Assembly: GCA_947174295.1 (NCBI GenBank)
Contig: CAMWIG010000114.1
Coordinates: 1 to 6,814 of the forward strand
Source: an uncultured Alistipes sp.
GTDB lineage: Bacteria; Bacteroidota; Bacteroidia; Bacteroidales; Rikenellaceae
Length of the DNA: 6,814 nt
Reading direction: 5' to 3'
Positions 6,632 through 6,814 of this stretch are shown piece after piece. Within the stretch, counting starts at the first letter, position 1. Each line of letters begins with the position of its first letter. The notes under the pieces are model-generated. The model saw only the letters and a list, made by a program, of their open reading frames with translations. It was not told where the DNA came from and searched no databases. Position numbers and translations under genes: made by a program.

Positions 6632-6762
6632 TTTTTTGTGCGGACACGCCCATGACTGGCTTTTGCAAAAAAAAACAGATAACCATCCTTGCGTGAATAA
6701 ATTCCCGCGAATGGTCATCTGTTTTTTTACATAATCCGGCGGATTAGCGTCCGCACAAAAAA
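6632..6762. repeat. Outer inverted repeat flanking an inner hairpin
   Basis: TTTTTTGTGCGGAC (6632-6645) and GTCCGCACAAAAAA (6749-6762) are perfect 14-bp inverted arms about 103 bp apart. Their centre (6697) almost coincides with that of the inner 18-bp dyad at 6669-6728 (6698.5), giving a nested palindromic unit of 131 bp. The right arm includes the T tract of the tRNA terminator read leftward. No clear target-site duplication was found outside the arms. It may be a miniature mobile element, a duplicated terminator in inverse orientation, or chance reuse of T-rich sequence. Confidence 0.5.
6669..6728. terminator. Bidirectional terminator-like hairpin
   Basis: The 18-bp arms (6669-6686 and 6711-6728) pair with a single mismatch (6681/6716). 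The stem is ACAGAT and ACCAT with an A7/T7 base, and the loop is 24 nt. With an A tract before and a T tract after the stem, it would look like an intrinsic terminator to polymerase arriving from either side, which fits its position between convergent transcription units. A further small dyad, TAATCC/GGATTA, lies at 6732-6746. Confidence 0.6.
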
Positions 6763-6785
6763 ACCGCAGTGCATCAGCACTGCGG
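6757..6785 (-). terminator. Intrinsic terminator of the leftward tRNA
   Basis: On the minus strand CCGCAGTGC, loop TGAT and GCACTGCGG form a perfect 9-bp stem with a tetraloop (6785-6764), followed by seven T residues (6763-6757). It begins 6 bp after the predicted tRNA 3' end. Confidence 0.92.
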
Positions 6786-6791
6786 CGGTAG

Positions 6792-6814
6792 TTGAGCTAC
6801 CTGGATTCGAACCA
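6792..6814 (-). tRNA. 3' end of a tRNA gene (possibly tRNA-Gln), cut by the right edge
   Basis: The minus strand reads TGG-TTCGAAT-CCAGG: the 3' part of a T stem, a canonical seven-base T loop (TTCGAAT, with C56 and A58 in place) and the closing strand. The acceptor 3' strand TAGCTCA and discriminator A follow. CTA comes next, so CCA is not encoded and must be added by nucleotidyltransferase. The missing 5' acceptor strand should be TGAGCTA, giving a U1-A72 pair. That pair is unusual and is a known feature of bacterial tRNA-Gln, so Gln is a reasonable guess, but the anticodon lies outside the window. Confidence 0.82.

Larger units (their letters stand above)
6464..6756. other. Non-coding, repeat-rich region between convergent genes
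   Basis: No convincing gene is seen in these roughly 290 bp. Short open frames exist on the plus strand but run through hairpins and homopolymer tracts and resemble no known protein. The stretch holds at least four inverted repeats (listed separately), a T7 tract at 6537-6543, an A9 tract at 6667-6675 and a T7 tract at 6722-6728. A small hairpin, GCGGC/GCCGC, lies at 6577-6592. No TAnnTTTG promoter was found on either strand, so there is no direct support for a small RNA gene. Confidence 0.6.

Noticed and set aside
6410..6734. Short plus-strand frames downstream of the MuiA-family gene
   Set aside because: They pass through three hairpins and several homopolymer tracts, have no promoter, and resemble no protein family.
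1..6814. CRISPR array, insertion sequence, prophage or toxin-antitoxin module
   Set aside because: No regularly spaced direct repeats, transposase or integrase motifs, or small overlapping gene pairs were seen.

Overview
The window looks like a chromosomal segment of a GC-rich member of the Bacteroidales, most likely Alistipes or another Rikenellaceae. Three things point there. All three promoters that can be read carry the Bacteroidetes -7 element TAnnTTTG. None of the protein genes has a recognisable Shine-Dalgarno sequence. The proteins are Bacteroidetes-like, including a SusC-type carboxypeptidase-regulatory module, while the coding sequence is clearly GC-rich. The genus is inferred from composition and style, not from a marker gene.

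Layout from left to right: (1) a leftward TetR/AcrR-type regulator whose last codons run off the left edge, with a clear promoter and two dyad-symmetric candidate operators; (2) a strong hairpin terminator for the next gene; (3) leftward ileS, a complete 1162-residue type-2 isoleucyl-tRNA synthetase; (4) a compact 128-bp divergent intergenic region with two back-to-back -7 elements; (5) a rightward 629-residue exported DUF4140/DUF4139 (MuiA-family) protein whose DUF4139 region is interrupted by a SusC-like carboxypeptidase-regulatory domain; (6) a perfect 16-bp hairpin terminator; (7) about 290 bp of non-coding sequence packed with inverted repeats, including a roughly concentric pair; (8) the 3' end of a leftward tRNA gene, possibly tRNA-Gln, with its own intrinsic terminator, cut by the right edge.

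The genes do not form one pathway. ileS is housekeeping, the MuiA-family protein is a cell-envelope protein of unknown role, and the TetR regulator probably controls genes beyond the left edge or itself. No CRISPR array, insertion sequence or defence system is visible. The points most worth a second look are the swapped GxHH form of the IleRS HIGH motif, which is linked to mupirocin hyper-resistance; a nine-G tract inside the tetR reading frame; the MuiA/SusC-module chimera; and the nested inverted repeats beside the tRNA.
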